A stretch of DNA of 64,000 bases from Micromonospora sp. WMMD980 (GTDB taxonomy: Bacteria; Actinomycetota; Actinomycetes; Mycobacteriales; Micromonosporaceae): NCBI RefSeq assembly GCF_029626035.1, contig NZ_JARUBE010000003.1, forward strand, positions 558,001 to 622,000. Reading direction: 5' to 3'. The notes beneath the pieces are model-generated. The model saw nothing but the letters and a program-made list of their open reading frames with translations, was not told the origin of the DNA and did no database searches. The position numbers were made by a program, and so were the translations under genes. Below are positions 60,866 to 64,000 of this stretch, piece after piece; positions within the stretch are counted from its first letter, which is position 1; every line of letters begins with the position of its first letter.

Positions 60866-62025
60866 CCGCCCCGGCCCCGGGGCCGCTGGCCCGGGTCGCG
60901 CCCCGGTATGACGGCGGCAGCCTGGTCGACGTGCTGCCCAGCGCGCTGTCGCTGATCGGTGTCCCGGGCGCGGTCGACAGGCTCGACCTGACCCCCCGGC
61001 TGGCCGGGGTGCGCCGGATCGCCGTGCTGCTCGTCGACGGGCTCGGCTGGTACCAGATCCCCACCGCCGCCCGGTACGCGCCGACGGTGGCCGGGCTGGC
61101 CGCCACCACCGGCTCCCCGCTCACCGCGGGTTTCCCCTCCACCACCCCGACCAGCCTGGTCGGCCTCGGCACCGGTGTCCCGCCCGGCGCGCACGGGGTG
61201 CTCGGCTTCACCGTCCGGGTGCCCGGCACCGATCGGGTCCTCACCCACGTCGACTGGGCCGGCGACCCCGACCCGTTCCGGTGGCAGCCGGTACCCACCT
61301 GGTACGAGCGGGCCCGCGCCGCCGGGGTGGCGGTGACCGTGGTCAGCCGCCCCGAGTTCGCCGGCAGCGGCCTCACCGTGGCCGCCAACCGGGGCGGCGA
61401 CTACCGGGGCGCGGCCGGGGTCGACGCGCTGGCCACCCGGATGCTGGCCGCGCTGGCCGCCGGCGCCGGGCCGGCCCTGGTCTCCGGCTACCACCCCGAC
61501 CTGGACCGGCACGGGCACCTCAGCGGCGTCGACTCGGCGCCGTGGCGCTCCGCCGCCGCCGAGGTGGACACGTTGCTGGCCCGGCTGGTCGACGGGCTGC
61601 CGCCGGACGCCGCGCTGCTGGTCACCGCCGACCACGGCCAGCTCGACATCCCCGTCGCGCACCGGATCGACCTGGACGCCGATCCCCGGCTGCGGGCCGG
61701 GGTGCGGGTGGTGGCCGGCGAGCCCCGGGTCCGTTACCTGCACGTCGAGCCGGGCGCGGAAGCCGACGTGGTGGCCGCCTGGACGGCGGTGCTGGGCGGC
61801 GCGGCCGACGTGCTGACCCGGGCGGAGGCGGTGGCGGCCGGCTGGTTCGGGCCGGTGCCCGCGGCGCACCTGGCCCGGATCGGTGACGTGGTGGTGGTCT
61901 GCCGCGACACGTACGCGGTGGTCGCCACCCGGTCCGAGCCGCCGATGGTGTCGCGGCTGGTGGCGTACCACGGTGCGGACACCGCCGTGGAGATGACCGT
62001 GCCGTTGCTGGTGGTCCGGGGCTGA
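60862..62025 (+). CDS. Alkaline phosphatase-superfamily phosphodiesterase (nucleotide pyrophosphatase type)
   Basis: A 387-residue metal-dependent phosphodiesterase. The pattern VLLVDGLGW (Asp59, first metal ligand), GFPSTTPTSLVGLGTG (nucleophile Thr94 or Thr95), YHPDLDRHGHL, and LVTADHGQLDIP (metal Asp and His) matches the nucleotide pyrophosphatase branch. Substrate could be a nucleotide or a phospholipid-derived diester. No signal peptide, so probably cytoplasmic. ATG overlaps the methyltransferase stop by 4 nt. Confidence 0.88.
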   Translation: MTAPAPGPLARVAPRYDGGSLVDVLPSALSLIGVPGAVDRLDLTPRLAGVRRIAVLLVDGLGWYQIPTAARYAPTVAGLAATTGSPLTAGFPSTTPTSLVGLGTGVPPGAHGVLGFTVRVPGTDRVLTHVDWAGDPDPFRWQPVPTWYERARAAGVAVTVVSRPEFAGSGLTVAANRGGDYRGAAGVDALATRMLAALAAGAGPALVSGYHPDLDRHGHLSGVDSAPWRSAAAEVDTLLARLVDGLPPDAALLVTADHGQLDIPVAHRIDLDADPRLRAGVRVVAGEPRVRYLHVEPGAEADVVAAWTAVLGGAADVLTRAEAVAAGWFGPVPAAHLARIGDVVVVCRDTYAVVATRSEPPMVSRLVAYHGADTAVEMTVPLLVVRG

Positions 62026-62064
62026 CCGGCACGGGTGTCGGACCGGCGGGCTAGCCTGCGGGTC

Positions 62065-63327
62065 ATGGGGCGCAGCCAGTCGTTGCCCCGGGGCGCCGGT
62101 GACCCGCGCTTCGGGCCGGACGCCGACGACACCGGCTGTTCGATCCTGCACGTCGACATGGACGCGTTCTTCGCCTCGGTGGAGGTCCGCCGCCGCCCCG
62201 AGCTGCGCGGCCGTCCGGTGGTGGTGGGCGGCGTCGGCCCGCGCGGGGTGGTCAGCTCGGCCAGCTACGAGGCCCGCCGGTTCGGGGTGCGCAGCGCGAT
62301 GCCCACCGCCCGGGCCCGCGCGCTCTGCCCGGGCGCGGTCTACCTGCCGCCCGACTTCGCCGCCTACTCGGAGGCGTCCCGGGCGGTCATGGCGATCTTC
62401 CGCGACGTCACCCCGCTGGTCGAGCCGCTCTCGCTGGACGAGGCGTTCCTCGACGTGGCCGGCGCCCGGCGGCTGTTCGGGCGGCCGGCGGCCATCGCCG
62501 CGCTGATCCGCCGCCGGGTGGCCGAGGAGCAGCGGCTGACCTGCTCGGTCGGGGTGGCGTCGAGCAAGTTCGTGGCCAAGCTCGGTTCCACCCGGGCCAA
62601 GCCGGACGGCCTGCTCGTGGTGCCGGCCGACCGGGTGCTCGACTTCCTGCACCCGCTGCCGGTGTCGGCGTTGTGGGGCGTCGGGGAGCGGTCGGCGGAC
62701 GCGTTGCGTCGGCTCGGCCTGCGCACCGTGCGCGACCTGGCCGAGGCGCCGCCCGGCCTGTTGCGCCGGGCGGTGGGCGAGGCGTCCGCCGCACACCTGC
62801 ACGAGCTGGCCTGGGGGCGGGACCCGCGCGGGGTGTCCCCCGAGCACGTGGAGAAGTCGATCGGCGCGGAAACCACGTTCGAGACCGACGTGACCGACCC
62901 GGCTGAGATCCGGCGGGCGCTGCTCGCGCTCGCCGACAAGGCCGGCGCCCGGCTGCGCGCGGCCGGGCAGGTGGGCCGGACGGTGTCGCTGAAGGTACGG
63001 TTCGCCGACTTCCGCACGATCAGTCGTGCGCGCACCCTCCCCGTGCCGACCGACACCGCCCGGGAGATGTTCGACACGGCCTGGGCACTCTGGGGTGTTC
63101 TCGCCCCGGTCGAGCCGGTCCGCCTGGTCGGCGTCCGGATGGAGGGGCTCGCCCCGGCGCAGGAGACGCCGCGCCAGCTCACCCTGGGTGAGCCGGAGCG
63201 GGGCTGGCGGGAGGCGGAGGCCGCGGCGGACGCGGCGGCTGCCCGATTCGGGCGGTCCGTCATAGGTCCGGCCAGTCTTCTCGGCCGGCGCGAGCAGCCG
63301 CGAGTCGAAAAACCGACCCGGCCGTAG
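62065..63327 (+). CDS. dinB: DNA polymerase IV (DinB)
   Basis: A 420-residue translesion polymerase. The first catalytic motif HVDMDAFFASVE has Asp31; a Phe at 36 is in the position of the steric gate. SLDEAFLD holds Asp125 and Glu126. VASSKFVAKLGSTRAKP and the little-finger segment (KSIGAETTFETDV) are in place. A probable clamp motif, QLTLGE, is near residue 373. ATG gives MGRSQSLPRG. It is only 2.2 kb from dnaE2 but has no SOS box nearby, so probably constitutive. Its position just before DUF3040 matches many actinobacteria. Confidence 0.95.
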   Translation: MGRSQSLPRGAGDPRFGPDADDTGCSILHVDMDAFFASVEVRRRPELRGRPVVVGGVGPRGVVSSASYEARRFGVRSAMPTARARALCPGAVYLPPDFAAYSEASRAVMAIFRDVTPLVEPLSLDEAFLDVAGARRLFGRPAAIAALIRRRVAEEQRLTCSVGVASSKFVAKLGSTRAKPDGLLVVPADRVLDFLHPLPVSALWGVGERSADALRRLGLRTVRDLAEAPPGLLRRAVGEASAAHLHELAWGRDPRGVSPEHVEKSIGAETTFETDVTDPAEIRRALLALADKAGARLRAAGQVGRTVSLKVRFADFRTISRARTLPVPTDTAREMFDTAWALWGVLAPVEPVRLVGVRMEGLAPAQETPRQLTLGEPERGWREAEAAADAAAARFGRSVIGPASLLGRREQPRVEKPTRP

Positions 63328-63399
63328 GTCGTCCCGCTTTCCGACGCGCGAGGGCCCTCGTAGACTTGCGGGTAAGCAGCCGGCTGGCTGCCACGGTCT

Positions 63400-63419
63400 G
63401 TCGGCCCGACCGGGCCGAC
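63400..63419 (+). promoter_or_regulatory. 8-bp hairpin in the leader of the DUF3040 gene
   Basis: GTCGGCCC and GGGCCGAC pair around a 4-nt loop, 23 nt upstream of the DUF3040 start and just before its GGGGAGGAG ribosome-binding site. A 5' leader structure or a dinB terminator. Confidence 0.4.
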
Positions 63420-63442
63420 CAACGTGACCGGGGAGGAGTGCC

Positions 63443-63844
63443 GTGCCGCTCTCGGAGCACGAGCAGCGGCTGTTCGAGCAGATCGAGCGGTCGCTTGCCG
63501 AGGACCCCAAGTTCGCCTCGGCCGTGCGCGCCAGCGACCCGCGTTTCCACGCGCGGCGTCGCGTGCTCGTCGCTGCCGGCGTGGTCGTCGCTGGTCTGGC
63601 CCTGTTGATCTACGGGGCCGTGATCAAGATTCCCGCGGTGGCCGTGGCGGGTTTCGTCGTCATGCTGGCCTCGTTGGGCTACGCGGTGCAGTCGCACCGC
63701 CGGTCCCAGTCGCCCGACCTGCACGTGGTCGGCGGCACCACAACGAGCCGGCGCCGTCCCCGTGGCCGCAGCGGCGGCCGCCGGGGCTCCTTCCTGGACC
63801 GGATGGAGGACCGCTGGCGGCAGCGCCCGGAGGGCCACCGCTGA
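63443..63844 (+). CDS. DUF3040 domain-containing membrane protein
   Basis: A 133-residue protein with the DUF3040 pattern: a soluble N-terminus (VPLSEHEQRLFEQIERSLAE, PKFASAVRA), then two membrane helices (VLVAAGVVVAGLALLIYGAV and IPAVAVAGFVVMLASLGYAV) and a basic tail with RRRPRGRSGGRRG. GTG starts it with GGGGAGGAG upstream. DUF3040 proteins precede mraZ in the division and cell-wall cluster of actinobacteria, so mraZ is expected right beyond this window. In M. tuberculosis the equivalent is Rv2169c. Molecular role unknown. Confidence 0.9.
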   Translation: MPLSEHEQRLFEQIERSLAEDPKFASAVRASDPRFHARRRVLVAAGVVVAGLALLIYGAVIKIPAVAVAGFVVMLASLGYAVQSHRRSQSPDLHVVGGTTTSRRRPRGRSGGRRGSFLDRMEDRWRQRPEGHR

Positions 63845-64000
63845 CCACGTCCCGCCCCTGACCGGGGCGGGCGGCGACAGGCTCGCGCTTCGCCGGCACC
63901 CGTCGACGAGCGCGCGGGCTCTGTCGCGCCCACCCGACCGGCCCACGCCGACCGGGCCGTCCCGCCCCGGTCCCTCCCCGCCCCCGTGTCGCAACCCGGC
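63845..64000. other. Non-coding end of window
   Basis: Nothing codes convincingly here. The sequence is GC-rich and probably holds the upstream control region of mraZ, which is expected next. Confidence 0.5.

Overview
The window is high-GC (roughly 73%) actinobacterial DNA. GC-rich third codon positions, many GTG starts, genes joined by 4-nt ATGA/GTGA overlaps, a glycosylated-carotenoid tailoring operon and several Micromonospora-style interspersed repeats all point to Micromonospora or a close relative in the Micromonosporaceae. It looks like core chromosome: there are no insertion sequences, phage genes, rRNA or tRNA genes, or CRISPR arrays.

Layout. 0-3 kb: end of an MMPL membrane protein, then a divergent NarL-type two-component pair. 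3-10 kb: a leftward set with a GGDEF-EAL protein coupled to a DUF574 methyltransferase, and a fatty acyl-CoA ligase / histidine kinase / response regulator operon. 10-19 kb: SRPBCC protein, Cys-motif protein, ROK glucokinase, EEP hydrolase, a flavin monooxygenase coupled to an alpha/beta hydrolase that lacks its nucleophile, trehalose-6-phosphate synthase and PlsC. 19-25 kb: a very large cyclase-ATPase, a frameshifted MFS transporter, a 51-codon gene made of GWxGPTR repeats with its own perfect hairpin terminator, and a Crp-type regulator. 25-36 kb: exoribonuclease, flavin-reductase-fold protein, a phosphofructokinase with pyrophosphate-type residues, ProC, and secreted enzymes (SGNH esterase, CBM2-GH18 chitinase). 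35-44 kb: class II DAHP synthase, a tandem 58-bp repeat carrying coupled mini-ORFs, threonine aldolase, endonuclease IV, a PASTA kinase, an Rv2175c-like DNA-binding protein, a prenyl diphosphate synthase and MetF. 44-50 kb: a six-gene overlapping carotenoid operon. 50-53 kb: TetR, ApbE and a ferric-reductase/FMN-binding fusion. 53-60 kb: an SOS-type mutasome cassette (HEPN-like protein, ImuA', ImuB, DnaE2) behind a GAAC-N4-GTTC box. 60-64 kb: methyltransferase, phosphodiesterase, DinB and DUF3040, the usual lead-in to the mraZ/dcw cluster.

From the acyl-CoA ligase to DUF3040 the core genes follow the order of M. tuberculosis Rv2187 down to Rv2169c as I remember it (FadD15, SRPBCC, PlsC, Rv2179c, AroG, PknL, Rv2175c, IdsA2, Rv2172c, DUF3040). 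The chitinase, carotenoid, ApbE and mutasome modules therefore look like lineage-specific insertions into an old actinobacterial backbone.

The observations most worth following up are the GWxGPTR repeat peptide gene, the roughly 54-bp GGGGCCCC repeat family (which supplies stop codons and sits in frame inside cruF), the coupled mini-ORF repeat between aroG and ltaE, the hairpin-rich SOS leader, and the zinc ribbons encoded upstream of the first canonical start of the cyclase gene.
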